Shown here: positions 42,780-51,060 of the stretch, in pieces
Position numbering within the stretch: position 1 is the stretch's first letter
Layout: every line of letters begins with the position of its first letter
Assembly: GCF_030766935.1 (NCBI RefSeq)
Contig: NZ_JASERL010000004.1
Coordinates: 372,001 to 436,000, forward strand
DNA length: 64,000 nucleotides
Direction of reading: 5' to 3'
Origin: Streptomyces sp. KL109B
Lineage (GTDB): Bacteria > Actinomycetota > Actinomycetes > Streptomycetales > Streptomycetaceae
Position numbers and translations under genes: made by a program
The notes under the pieces: model-generated
Seen by the model: the letters and a program-made list of their open reading frames with translations, nothing else
Database searches by the model: none
Told to the model about the DNA's origin: nothing

Positions 42780-43616
42780 TCAGGCGGCGTGCTTCGTGAA
42801 CCGCTCGGCCGTCTCGGCCAGCACCTCGCGCCCGTCGCGGGCCCACAGTCCGTCGTTGAACAGCTCGACCTCGATGGGCCCCGTGTAGCCCTGCGCCTCG
42901 ACGAGGCCGCGCCAGTACCGCATGTCGATCGCGCCGTCGCCGATCTGCCCGCGCCCATTGAGCACGCCCTCGGGCAACGGCGTTGTCCAGTCGGCGAGTT
43001 GGAACGTCGCGATGCGCCCCTGGGCCCCGGCCCGCGCGATCTGCGCGGGCGCCTGGTCGTCCCACCAGATGTGGTACGTGTCCACGCAGACGCCGACCTG
43101 CTCCGCCGGGAAGCGCTCCGCGATGTCCAGGGCCTGCGCCAGCGTGGAGACCACGCAGCGGTCGGAGGCGTACATCGGGTGCAGCGGCTCGATCGCCAGG
43201 CGCACACCGCGCTCGGCGGCGTACGGGGCCAGCTCGACGAGCGCGTCACCGATGCGTTCGCGGGCTCCCGGCAGATCGTACGAACCGGCCGGGAGGCCGC
43301 CCGAGACGAGCACCAGGACGTCGGTGCCGAGGGTCACGCACTCGTCGACAGCGCGCTTGTTGTCCTCGACCGCCGCCGCCCGCTCGGCCGCGTCGACCGC
43401 GGTGAGGAAGCCGCCGCGGCAGTGCGTGGTGACGTTCAGGCCGCCTGCGCGCAGCAGCTTCGCCGCGGCCTCGACGCCGTACTCCTGGACGGGCGCACGC
43501 CACGTACCGAGGTGCTGGACACCCAACTCGTGGCAGGCGTCGACGAGTTCGGGGAGGCTGAGCTGCTTCACGGTCATCTGGTTGATGGAGAAGCGCGGAT
43601 CCGCCGTGAAGGTCAT
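42780..43616 (-). CDS. Sugar phosphate isomerase/epimerase (TIM barrel)
   Basis: 278-residue xylose-isomerase-like TIM barrel. Probable metal and acid/base residues lie in LAIEPLHPMYASDR (Glu/His), VGVCVDTYHIWWD (Asp/His), FQLADWTTP and IEVELFNDGLW (Glu). It is the last gene of a three-gene minus-strand operon with a DUF993 protein and an oxidoreductase. Its start overlaps the DUF993 stop by 4 bp (ATGA), fixing ATG 43616. Expected to isomerise or epimerise a keto-sugar produced by the oxidoreductase (inference). Confidence 0.88.
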   Translation of the reverse strand: MTFTADPRFSINQMTVKQLSLPELVDACHELGVQHLGTWRAPVQEYGVEAAAKLLRAGGLNVTTHCRGGFLTAVDAAERAAAVEDNKRAVDECVTLGTDVLVLVSGGLPAGSYDLPGARERIGDALVELAPYAAERGVRLAIEPLHPMYASDRCVVSTLAQALDIAERFPAEQVGVCVDTYHIWWDDQAPAQIARAGAQGRIATFQLADWTTPLPEGVLNGRGQIGDGAIDMRYWRGLVEAQGYTGPIEVELFNDGLWARDGREVLAETAERFTKHAA

Positions 43617-44767
43617 GACGTCACTCCGTACAGGGCGAGCAGGTTCTTCATCCGGGCCTCGGCCAGCTCGGGCTTCGGGAACAGGCCCAGCTGGTCGGCG
43701 AGTTCGTAGGCGCGCGCGAAGTGCGGCAGCGAGCGCGCGGACTGGAGGCCGCCGACCATCGTGAAGTGGTCCTGGTGGCCGGAGAGCCACGCGAGGAAGA
43801 CGACACCGGTCTTGTAGAAGCGGGTCGGCGCCTGGAAGAGGTGGCGCGACAACTCCACGGTCGGGTCGAGGAGTTGACGGAATCCTTCGACGTCGCCCGT
43901 GTCGAGGGTGCGCACCGCCTTCGCGGCGAGCGGGCCCAGCGGGTCGAAGATGCCGAGCAGCGCGTGCGAGAAGCCGCGCTCGTCGCCCGCGATCAGCTCC
44001 GGGTAGTTGAAGTCGTCGCCGGTGTAGCAGCGCACGCCGTTCGGGAGGCGGCGCCGGATGTCGACCTCGCGCCGCGCTTCGAGGAGCGAGACCTTGATGC
44101 CGTCGACCTTGTCGGAGTGCGCCTTGATGATCTCTACGAAGGTGTCGGTGGCGGCGTCCAGGTCGGACGAGCCCCAATACCCTTCGAGCGCCGGGTCGAA
44201 CATCGGGCCGAGCCAGTGCAGGATGACGGGCTCGGAGGCCTGGCGGAGCAGGTGCCCGTACACATCGGCGTAGTCCTGCGGGGACTTGGCCGCCGCGGCG
44301 AGCGCGCGCGATGCCATGAGGATGACCTGCGCGCCCGCCTCCTCGGCGACCGCGAGCTGCTCCTCGTACGCCCTTCGCACCTCCTCAAGCGACGCCCCGG
44401 GCGCGATCTGGTCGGTGCCGACGCCGACCGCGATCAGCCCGCCGACCGACTTGGCCTCGGCGGCCGAGCGCCGGATCAGCTCGGCGGCGCCCGCCCAGTC
44501 CAGGCCCATGCCGCGCTGCGCGGTGTCCATGGCCTCCGCGACGCCGAGGCCGTGCGACCACAGGTGGCGGCGGAAGGCGAGGGTGGCGTCCCAGTCGACG
44601 GCGGCCGGGGAGTCCGGGGTGGTGTCGGCGAACGGGTCGGCGACGACGTGCGCCGCCGAGTACACGACACGGGACGCGAGCGGGGCGCCGGTGTCGAAGG
44701 CTAGGGGGGTGGCGCGCGGCTCGTACGCCTTCAACTCGCCATTGGTGGAGGGTAGATGGAGGGTCAC
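43613..44767 (-). CDS. DUF993 family protein (dihydrodipicolinate-synthase-like)
   Basis: 384 residues, full length for the DUF993 family, thought to adopt a DapA-like (beta/alpha)8 fold. Conserved stretches seen: DWDATLAFRRHLWSHGLGVAEAMDTAQRGMGLDW, VILHWLGPMFDPALEGYWGS, DGIKVSLL (Lys in the position of a Schiff-base lysine), CYTGDDFNYPELIAGD and AWLSGHQDHFTMVGGLQSAR. The family has no assigned reaction I know of. GTG 44767 overlaps the upstream oxidoreductase stop. Aldolase or lyase action on an oxidised sugar fits the operon but is inference. Confidence 0.88.
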   Translation of the reverse strand: MTLHLPSTNGELKAYEPRATPLAFDTGAPLASRVVYSAAHVVADPFADTTPDSPAAVDWDATLAFRRHLWSHGLGVAEAMDTAQRGMGLDWAGAAELIRRSAAEAKSVGGLIAVGVGTDQIAPGASLEEVRRAYEEQLAVAEEAGAQVILMASRALAAAAKSPQDYADVYGHLLRQASEPVILHWLGPMFDPALEGYWGSSDLDAATDTFVEIIKAHSDKVDGIKVSLLEARREVDIRRRLPNGVRCYTGDDFNYPELIAGDERGFSHALLGIFDPLGPLAAKAVRTLDTGDVEGFRQLLDPTVELSRHLFQAPTRFYKTGVVFLAWLSGHQDHFTMVGGLQSARSLPHFARAYELADQLGLFPKPELAEARMKNLLALYGVTS

Positions 44768-45921
44768 AGCGAGATCTCCGGAACGTCGAGGCGGCGGCCC
44801 TCCGCCGAGGACTTCAGGCCCAGCTCGGCCATCTGCACGCCGCGCGCGCCGGCCAGCAGGTCCCAGTGGTAGTCGGCACCGGCGTACACGTGCTTGAGGA
44901 ACAGCTCCCACTGGACCTTGAAGCCGTTGTCGAACTCGGTGTTGTCCGGCACCTCCTGCCACTGGTCGCGGAAGGAGTACGTCGCCGGGAGGTCCGGGTT
45001 CCAGACCGGCTTCGGCGTCGAACTGCGGTGCTGGACACGGCAGTTGCGCAGTCCGGCGACGGCGGAGCCCTCGGTGCCGTCGACCTGGAACTCGACCAGC
45101 TCGTCACGGTTGACGCGCACGTCCCAGCTGGAGTTGATCTGCGCGACGATGCCGCCATCGATCTGGAAGATGCCGTACGCGGAGTCGTCGGCGGTGGCCT
45201 CGTAGGGCTTGCCGTGCTCGTCCCAGCGGGTCGGGATGTGGGTGGAGGCGAGGGCGTTGACCGAGGTCACGCGGCCGAACAGCTCGTGGAGGACGTACTC
45301 CCAGTGCGGGAACATGTCGACGACGATGCCGCCGCCGTCCTCGGCGCGGTAGTTCCAGGACGGCCGCTGGGCCTCCTGCCAGTCGCCCTCGAAGACCCAG
45401 TACCCGAACTCGCCTCGTACGGACAGGATCCGCCCGAAGAAGCCGCCGTCGATGAGCCGCTTGAGCTTCAGCAGCCCCGGCAGGAACAGCTTGTCCTGTA
45501 CGACACCCGACTTGACGCCCGCCTCGCGCGCGAGCCGCGCCAGTTCGATGGCGCCGTCCAGGCCGGTGGCGGTCGGCTTCTCGGTGTAGATGTGCTTTCC
45601 GGCGGCGATGGCCTTCTTGAGGAAGTCCTCGCGGGTGTGGGTCATCGCGGCGTCGAAGAAGATGTCGACGCTGTCGTCCGCGAGGACGGCGTCCACATCT
45701 GTGGAGATATTGGCCGGGTCCAGGCCGTGCTTCTCGGCGAGCGCCTTCAGGGCGTGCTCGCGGCGCCCGACGAGGATCGGCTCCGGCCACAGCACGTCGC
45801 CGTCGCCGAGGTCGAGGCCGCCCTGCTCGCGGATGGCGAGGATGGAGCGGACGAGGTGCTGGCGGTAGCCCATGCGCCCCGTCACACCGTTCATGGCGAT
45901 GCGCACCGTCTTGCGTGTCAC
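44764..45921 (-). CDS. Gfo/Idh/MocA-family oxidoreductase
   Basis: 385 residues. The N-terminal Rossmann fold begins VRIAMNGVTGRMGYRQHL, with EKP motif IYTEKPTATGLDGAIEL. The C-terminal domain has GVVQDKLFLPGLLKL and EDGGGIVVDMFPHWEYVLHELFG. GTG 45921 is chosen with AAGGG about 7 bp upstream. It is the first gene of the operon and lies opposite a LacI regulator across a 222-bp region holding a LacI-type operator. Likely oxidises a sugar or polyol with NAD(P). Confidence 0.9.
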   Translation of the reverse strand: MTRKTVRIAMNGVTGRMGYRQHLVRSILAIREQGGLDLGDGDVLWPEPILVGRREHALKALAEKHGLDPANISTDVDAVLADDSVDIFFDAAMTHTREDFLKKAIAAGKHIYTEKPTATGLDGAIELARLAREAGVKSGVVQDKLFLPGLLKLKRLIDGGFFGRILSVRGEFGYWVFEGDWQEAQRPSWNYRAEDGGGIVVDMFPHWEYVLHELFGRVTSVNALASTHIPTRWDEHGKPYEATADDSAYGIFQIDGGIVAQINSSWDVRVNRDELVEFQVDGTEGSAVAGLRNCRVQHRSSTPKPVWNPDLPATYSFRDQWQEVPDNTEFDNGFKVQWELFLKHVYAGADYHWDLLAGARGVQMAELGLKSSAEGRRLDVPEISL

Positions 45922-45994
45922 GTGAGTCCCTTCCTCCGGCCGGCGGCGTGCTCGGCATACGTGAAACAGCGCCGCCGACGTGTTCGACCCGTCG

Positions 45995-46010
45995 TAGCAA
46001 GCGCTTTCTA
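45995..46010. promoter_or_regulatory. LacI-type operator in divergent promoter region
   Basis: TAGCAAGCGCTTTCTA is a 16-bp inverted repeat with one mismatched pair and a central AAGCGCTT. It lies 74 bp from the oxidoreductase start and 134 bp before the lacI start, so it can control both directions. Confidence 0.75.
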
Positions 46011-46049
46011 CCCAAGGAGAAGCTAGCCTCTGCACAGCCGCTCCGACAA

Positions 46050-46127
46050 GAGCGGACACCAGGCGGACGGCAGCGGATGCCAAGCGGATGCCAAGCGGAT
46101 CCAAGCGGATGCCAAGAGCGGATACCA
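46050..46127. repeat. 11-bp direct repeats (AGCGGATGCCA) before lacI gene
   Basis: From 46072 the unit AGCGGATGCCA recurs about four times with small variations (one unit lacks a base), followed by AGAGCGGATACCA. Related AGCGGACACC copies precede from about 46050. The period is one DNA helical turn. It lies in the leader of the divergent LacI gene. Confidence 0.75.
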
Positions 46128-46143
46128 GCCGGAGGAAGACTCG

Positions 46144-47193
46144 ATGACCGTGACCCTGGCGGACGTGGCCGCCCGCGCGCAGGTGTCCCCCGCCACCGTC
46201 TCGCGCGTCCTGAACGGGAACTACCCCGTCGCCGCGAGCACGCGCGAGCGGGTGCTCAAGGCCGTGGACGACCTCGACTACGTGCTCAACGGCCCGGCAA
46301 GCGCCCTCGCCGCCGCCACATCCGACCTGGTCGGGGTCCTGGTCAACGACATCGCCGACCCGTTCTTCGGGATCATGGCCTCCGCCGTGCAGTCGGAGAT
46401 CGTGGGCCCTGGCGGCCGGGCGGGCGGCGAACGCCTCGCGGTGGTCTGCAACACGGGCGGCGAACCGGAACGCGAGCTCACGTACCTGACGCTGCTTCAG
46501 CGCCAGCGCGCGGCGGCGGTCGTCCTCACGGGTGGCGCGATCGAGAACCAGGCCCATGTCACGGCCGTGGCCGGCAAGTTGCGGCGGCTCGCGGAGGCCG
46601 GGACGCGGGTGGTGCTGTGCGGCAGGCCGCCGGTGCCGGACACCGACGCGGTGGCGCTGACCTTCGACAACCGGCGCGGGGCCCGGGAGTTGACGGAGCA
46701 TCTGCTCACGCTCGGGCACCGCAGGATCGGCTACGTCGCCGGGCCCGAGGAGCGCACGACGACCCGCCACCGCCTTGAGGGCCACCGCTCAGCCCTTGCC
46801 GCGGCCGGGGTGGGCGAGTCGGACGGCCTGGTGGCGCACGGCTCGTACGACCGCGCGTCGGGCTACGAGGCGACCACCGAACTCCTGCGCAGGTCACCGG
46901 AGTTGACGGCCGTCGTCGCGGCGAACGACTCGGTGGCGCTCGGCGCGTGCGCGGCGCTGCGGGAGGCGGGCCTGCGCATCCCGGAGGACGTCTCCGTGGT
47001 CGGCTTCGACGACCTCCCCTTCAGCGTCGACGCGGCGCCGCCCCTGACGACGTTCCGCCTCCCGCTGGCCGAGGCGGCCGCGCGGGCGGGGCGGATCGCG
47101 ATGGGGCGGGAGGCGGCGCCGGCGGGGCGGGTCGTGAAGGTGAGCGGGGAGTTGGTGGTGCGGGGGTCGACGGGGGTGCCGCGGGGGGTGTGA
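46144..47193 (+). CDS. LacI-family transcriptional regulator
   Basis: 349 residues. HTH VTLADVAARAQVSPATVSRVLNG, hinge NGPASALAAATSDLVGVLVNDIADPFF, and a sensor domain with LTFDNRRGARELTEHLLTLGHRRIGYVAG and VVAANDSVALGACAAL. The hinge departs from the usual YRPN form (YVLNGPAS). ATG 46144 follows GGAGGAAG. It is divergent from the oxidoreductase/DUF993/isomerase operon and likely represses it through TAGCAAGCGCTTTCTA. A 40-base G-rich end precedes a dispersed repeat. Confidence 0.92.
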   Translation: MTVTLADVAARAQVSPATVSRVLNGNYPVAASTRERVLKAVDDLDYVLNGPASALAAATSDLVGVLVNDIADPFFGIMASAVQSEIVGPGGRAGGERLAVVCNTGGEPERELTYLTLLQRQRAAAVVLTGGAIENQAHVTAVAGKLRRLAEAGTRVVLCGRPPVPDTDAVALTFDNRRGARELTEHLLTLGHRRIGYVAGPEERTTTRHRLEGHRSALAAAGVGESDGLVAHGSYDRASGYEATTELLRRSPELTAVVAANDSVALGACAALREAGLRIPEDVSVVGFDDLPFSVDAAPPLTTFRLPLAEAAARAGRIAMGREAAPAGRVVKVSGELVVRGSTGVPRGV

Positions 47194-47270
47194 CCGGGTG
47201 GGGTGGTTGCGGTGGGGTGGTTGCGTTGCGGTGGGGTGTTCGGGTGGGGCGGAGGCGTGGTTGCGGACTC

Positions 47271-47366
47271 GGGGCTCTGCCCCGGGCCCCGCGCCTCAAT
47301 CGCCGGCGGGGCTTGAAGAGGGCTGGCGGGGCTTGCAGGGGGCTGGCGGGGCTTGACCCGGCGGGA
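47271..47366. repeat. Dispersed GC-rich repeat, copy e, with tail duplications
   Basis: 47271-47314 is the repeat (variant GGGGCTCTGCCCCGGGCCCC). Its 3' end, GCTGGCGGGGCTTG, is then duplicated twice in tandem to about 47356, followed by a diverged third copy. It sits in the 344-bp gap between the lacI gene and the type VII cluster. The rest of that gap (47367-47537) shows no clear signal beyond a short inverted repeat CCTG/CAGG near 47380. Confidence 0.8.
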
Positions 47367-47537
47367 GTGGCTTGACCTGCGTCTTTACAGGTCCTCCGTC
47401 ATTGAGGAGCCGCGGTCTCATTACGGCGACCTGCCGTGACTCTCCGCCACCACTGACGTACCGTCGTACCTCGGTCTCCAATCTGCATAGAGATACCGCC
47501 AGTTCAATCGAGCCACATGCATCCACGGGGGTGGGCC

Positions 47538-47834
47538 ATGGCCGGCGACGCCGACCTGATCGTGAACAAAGAGCTCCTGTCCAAGACGGAGAAGCTCCTC
47601 AGCACCATCCACCGGGATCTGAAGGACATCAACGGCCGCGCCGACGACATGCGGGAGCACTGGGGCGCCGGCGAGATCACCGACGCCATGGACGAGTTCG
47701 CGGACAACTGGGACAACTACCGGCGCGAACTGATCTCGCACGTCGAGTCGGTCGGCAAGATGGTCGGCAAGACCGTCGACGGATTCACCGGACTCGACAA
47801 CGAGCTGGCCAACCCGAAGGGCGGCAAGAAGTAG
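47538..47834 (+). CDS. WXG100-like small secretion-associated protein
   Basis: 98 residues, two predicted helices with a turn at EHWGAGEITDAMDEF, resembling the ESX/WXG100 helical hairpin, although the motif reads W-G-A rather than W-x-G. It has no signal peptide. ATG 47538 is chosen over 47517 because GGGGGTGGG lies before it. It ends one base into the next gene (TAGTG), which carries a type VII secretion signal-like domain, so it is probably its export partner or chaperone (inference). Confidence 0.72.
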   Translation: MAGDADLIVNKELLSKTEKLLSTIHRDLKDINGRADDMREHWGAGEITDAMDEFADNWDNYRRELISHVESVGKMVGKTVDGFTGLDNELANPKGGKK

Positions 47835-49126
47835 TGAGCGCAGGTTCGAGGACGCGGCCCCGGGACTGGACCCCACTCCGCGACTCCGACCCGGTCCCCG
47901 GCGACGCCGAGGAGATCCGCGACGAAGTCCGGCACATGACCCGGCTCGCCGAACAGCTCCGCGAGCAGTCCAAGCTCCTCCAGGGCATCAGCAACGACAA
48001 CGAGCTGCGCGGCAAGTACGCCAACCGCCTCCGCAGCGAGGGCGGCGACCTGCAGAAGAAGCTCGGCGAGGTCGCGGGCCGCTACGAGCGGGTGCACGGC
48101 CACCTGTCCGGCTGGGCGAACGCCCTGGAGGACTTCCAGTCCGAGGCCGACCGCATCCTGCGCCGCGCGAAGGAGAAGCAGCAGGAGGTCGAGGCCGACC
48201 AGAAGAAGAAGGAGCACGCGGGTTCCGGGGGCGGCAAGGACGGCGGGCCGACGCCAACGCCGTCCCCCTCCCCCAGCGGCGTCGAGGACGATCCGATGCT
48301 GGAGTTCCACCGGCAGCTCATGGCCGTCGAGTCCGACCGGGACGAGCGCGCGCGGTACTTCGGCGACCGGATCAAGGACGAGCTGGACGACGTCCTTGAG
48401 GACAGCACCTGGGAGAACATCAAGGACTGGACGCACGAGCACGCGGACCTGTTCAAGTCCATCGGCGACGTCCTGAGCAACATCACGGCCGTGCTCGGCG
48501 TACTCGCCATCATCACCATGCCGTTCCCGCCGCTCGGCGTGATCTTCGGTGCGTTGGCGTTGGCCGGGAGCGCGCTCACGCTGGGCGCGCAGCTGATGGC
48601 GAAGGCCGGTGGGGCGGATGTGGGGTGGGGCACCATCGGGCTGACCGCGGTGGGGCTGATTCCGGGTATCGGAGCGTTCGGCAAGGGGGCGAAGTTCGCT
48701 TCCATGGCCAAGGCGGGGAAGTCCGCTTCAGCGCTCGGCAAGGGCTTCAAGACGGTGAAACTGACCGGCCAGAAGAACCTGTTCGCCATGGGCGGCCTGG
48801 CCGGCAAGGTCGAAGGCGGCGTCGGACTCGTCGGCCGGAAGCTCGTGCTCGGCGGAACGTTCGGCAAGGGCGCCGGTATGGCCGTCCACGAGAGCAGCAC
48901 GGCCATGTCCAAGCTCGGCGCGGTCGTCGGCGCCGGATATCACGAAGGCCAGATGCTCGGAACGAAGGGCGCCAACATGCTCTTCGGCAAGGGCGGCGAA
49001 ATCATCGACCCCATGTCCGATGCCGGTCGGGTCATGGACGCGAGCTTCAAGATGGCCCCCAAGATGATCAACCCTGTGACCGAAGGTGTGCAGAACCTGG
49101 GCGACCAGTTCGGGCTCACCAGCTAA
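47834..49126 (+). CDS. Putative type VII-secreted protein with T7SS signal-like domain
   Basis: 430 residues. Residues about 8-125 fit the N-terminal helical T7SS-signal domain common in Streptomyces polymorphic proteins (DWTPLRDSDPVPGDAEEI; LRGKYANRLRSEGGDLQKKL; YERVHGHLSGWANALEDFQ). A charged coiled coil and a Gly/Pro/Ser linker follow (about 125-160). Next are a helical block and a strongly hydrophobic stretch (about 215-265, AVLGVLAIITMPFPPLGVIF), then a Gly/Lys-rich C-terminus. No toxin active site is recognised; a membrane-active effector is possible. GTG 47834 overlaps the previous stop. Confidence 0.75.
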   Translation: MSAGSRTRPRDWTPLRDSDPVPGDAEEIRDEVRHMTRLAEQLREQSKLLQGISNDNELRGKYANRLRSEGGDLQKKLGEVAGRYERVHGHLSGWANALEDFQSEADRILRRAKEKQQEVEADQKKKEHAGSGGGKDGGPTPTPSPSPSGVEDDPMLEFHRQLMAVESDRDERARYFGDRIKDELDDVLEDSTWENIKDWTHEHADLFKSIGDVLSNITAVLGVLAIITMPFPPLGVIFGALALAGSALTLGAQLMAKAGGADVGWGTIGLTAVGLIPGIGAFGKGAKFASMAKAGKSASALGKGFKTVKLTGQKNLFAMGGLAGKVEGGVGLVGRKLVLGGTFGKGAGMAVHESSTAMSKLGAVVGAGYHEGQMLGTKGANMLFGKGGEIIDPMSDAGRVMDASFKMAPKMINPVTEGVQNLGDQFGLTS

Positions 49127-49171
49127 CAGGCAGTCCCCGTCCAGCGATTCTGAGCAGCAGAAAGGCCTCCC

Positions 49172-50113
49172 ATGTGGTCCCCACCCGAGGGTGAACAGAT
49201 CCTCGCCCGTGACCGGATCTCCTTTGCCTCGGGCGCCGCTCGCCCGGTCAAGGGGATGCGGTGGTTCCGCGACCCGTACGGCCGGGACATCCAGGCCGAG
49301 CTCCCCGGGTGGCCCGCCGGACCGGTCTTCGAGCATCAGGACAAGCCCGACCGGAGTGCCCGCGCTGTGGGCGGTGGGTTCTTCAAGACGGCCGCCGCCG
49401 CCACGATGGGCGTGATCGCCGCGGCGGGCGGGGCGGTGGCCGGCTCGCTGGCCGGCCAGTCCACCATCACGTCGCAGCCGCAGGATCCCGCCACCGAAGT
49501 CGATGACTTCCCCGTGCTGTGCGGACCGGTCGGCAGCATCGCCGCCACTCTCCCCTGGCAGCTGGACCCCGGCCGCTGGCACCACGCCCAGCCCGCCGCC
49601 AAGGAACCGGTGGTCCACTGCCACAGCGTCATCACCGACCGGCGCTTCCTGATCACCGAGATCCCCGACGGTGACCTGAACCGCGAGCGCGTCCTCTGGG
49701 AGATCGACAAGTCGCACATCTCCGCGGCCGGACAGTGTCCGTACAGCGAATACGTCCAGGACTTCAAGGTCATCTTCAGTGACGGGTCCTGGGCCAGGTT
49801 CGCCACGCCGAAGGACGACTCCGCCTCCGGGCATCAGTCCATCGCCCTGACCGGCCAGCTGCTCCCTGAAGGCGCCGTACCGTCCGCGGTCCGCAAGTCC
49901 CTCGCGGAATACCTGACGGCCCAGAACAAGTACGCGCCCGAACCGTGGACGGGCGAGGCCAACTTCTTCGCGCTTCCGGGCGGTGTCTACGCCGTCGTCG
50001 CCCTGGGCCCCGGCCCGGTCAGCGCCGCTGACGGCAGGGAGTGCAACACGACGATCATGGATGAGCTCGGCGAGTCGGTCGTCCACGGCGAAGCCACCTT
50101 CCCTCTCACCTGA
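49172..50113 (+). CDS. Hypothetical protein of type VII-associated cluster
   Basis: 313 residues, family not recognised. An N-terminal third precedes one Ala/Gly-rich hydrophobic stretch (about 71-95, FFKTAAAATMGVIAAAGGAVAG) that could be a membrane segment. The C-terminal part has HCHSVITDRRFLITEIPDGDL and WEIDKSHISAAGQ, a pattern like membrane-proximal beta-rich (PH-like) domains. It starts 45 bp after the effector-like gene behind AGAAAGG and is followed by another unknown. It may be an immunity or accessory factor (inference). Confidence 0.65.
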   Translation: MWSPPEGEQILARDRISFASGAARPVKGMRWFRDPYGRDIQAELPGWPAGPVFEHQDKPDRSARAVGGGFFKTAAAATMGVIAAAGGAVAGSLAGQSTITSQPQDPATEVDDFPVLCGPVGSIAATLPWQLDPGRWHHAQPAAKEPVVHCHSVITDRRFLITEIPDGDLNRERVLWEIDKSHISAAGQCPYSEYVQDFKVIFSDGSWARFATPKDDSASGHQSIALTGQLLPEGAVPSAVRKSLAEYLTAQNKYAPEPWTGEANFFALPGGVYAVVALGPGPVSAADGRECNTTIMDELGESVVHGEATFPLT

Positions 50114-50143
50114 CCCCACCCGACGAAAGCCAACTCCCCGGCC

Positions 50144-50917
50144 ATGTCCCCCACAAGCAAACCCGACCACCCACCCGTCGCCTTCCTCGTCCCCGAGGGC
50201 TTCTACGACCTCCCGATCAGCGAGTCGCCCGAGCAACTCATGGCGCTGGCCGAGGACATGGTCCGCGAGCTGTACTCCGAGGGCGACGAATCGCTCTGGG
50301 AACCCGCCGCGGCGCACTACGCGGCCATGGGCCAGCTCATGACCGCGACCGGCTTCGAGTACGCGGGACTCGGACTGTTCGGCACCGCGGAGGACGACCC
50401 GGACAGCGGGAACCGGAGCGTCGCCCAGTGCTCGCTCACCATCGCCGTCCACGAGAACGACCAGCCCAACGCGAAGATGGCCGCGGAGGGTCTGTACCGG
50501 CTGCACCGCGAGGACCCGTTCAACGACGTGCGCTGGATGGACCTGCCGTGCGGCCCGGCGGTCGTGTGCTGCACGCTGCGCGGGTACCGGATCCCCGAGG
50601 ACATCCGTGAACGGGTCGCCGCCCAGGGCGAGCAGCTCCCCGACGACGGCGAGATGCAGATGGGCCAGGTCCAGGTCCATGTGCCGTTCGCCGGCGCCCC
50701 GTTCACCCTCGTGATCACCCTGGACACCGGGGCCATGGGGTATTGGAACGAGTTCTGCAACATGGTGATCGCGATCCTGAACTCCATCACCTTCACGCCC
50801 GAGGACTACGAGGCGATCGAGGCGGAGGCCGAAGCGGCGGAGGAAGCGCAGGCACAGGTACCGGCGCAGCCACAGCCACAGCCGGCCCAGCCCACGGAGG
50901 TACGACAGCAGTGTTGA
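50144..50917 (+). CDS. Hypothetical protein of type VII-associated cluster, 3' end altered by transposon
   Basis: 257 residues, not recognised. Mostly alpha/beta: VAFLVPEGFYDLPISESPEQLMALAEDMV; FEYAGLGLFG; MDLPCGPAVVCCTLRGYRI; VQVHVPFAGAPFTLVITLDTG; YWNEFCNMVIAILNSITFTPEDYEAI. It ends in a low-complexity Ala/Glu then Pro/Gln tail. The last codon (TGT 50912-50914) and the stop (TGA 50915-50917) use bases of the transposon terminus that starts at about 50914, so the native C-terminus probably ended one residue earlier. It is 30 bp after the 313-residue gene. Confidence 0.65.
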   Translation: MSPTSKPDHPPVAFLVPEGFYDLPISESPEQLMALAEDMVRELYSEGDESLWEPAAAHYAAMGQLMTATGFEYAGLGLFGTAEDDPDSGNRSVAQCSLTIAVHENDQPNAKMAAEGLYRLHREDPFNDVRWMDLPCGPAVVCCTLRGYRIPEDIRERVAAQGEQLPDDGEMQMGQVQVHVPFAGAPFTLVITLDTGAMGYWNEFCNMVIAILNSITFTPEDYEAIEAEAEAAEEAQAQVPAQPQPQPAQPTEVRQQC

Positions 50918-51060
50918 ATCCTCCCCTCCCTGAAGGGAAGGGGATTCCTGGCTCAGGCTGCCTCGGGGAACTGCGTTCCCAGAGGTCTTCCACCATCGTC
51001 ACCAGCCGGGAGGAGACCAGCCCGGAGCAGCATCACGCGTGCGGAGTTCTTGTCCCTGGG
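50914..51060 (-). ncRNA. Predicted TnpB guide RNA (reRNA) scaffold
   Basis: In this element class the guide RNA overlaps the end of tnpB and the right end, and its 3' guide comes from the flanking DNA. The right-end hairpin (50916-50947) would be the scaffold's last stem. The guide would be the minus-strand bases just past 50914 (50894-50913), within the type VII hypothetical gene. The 5' limit is arbitrary. Confidence 0.35.
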
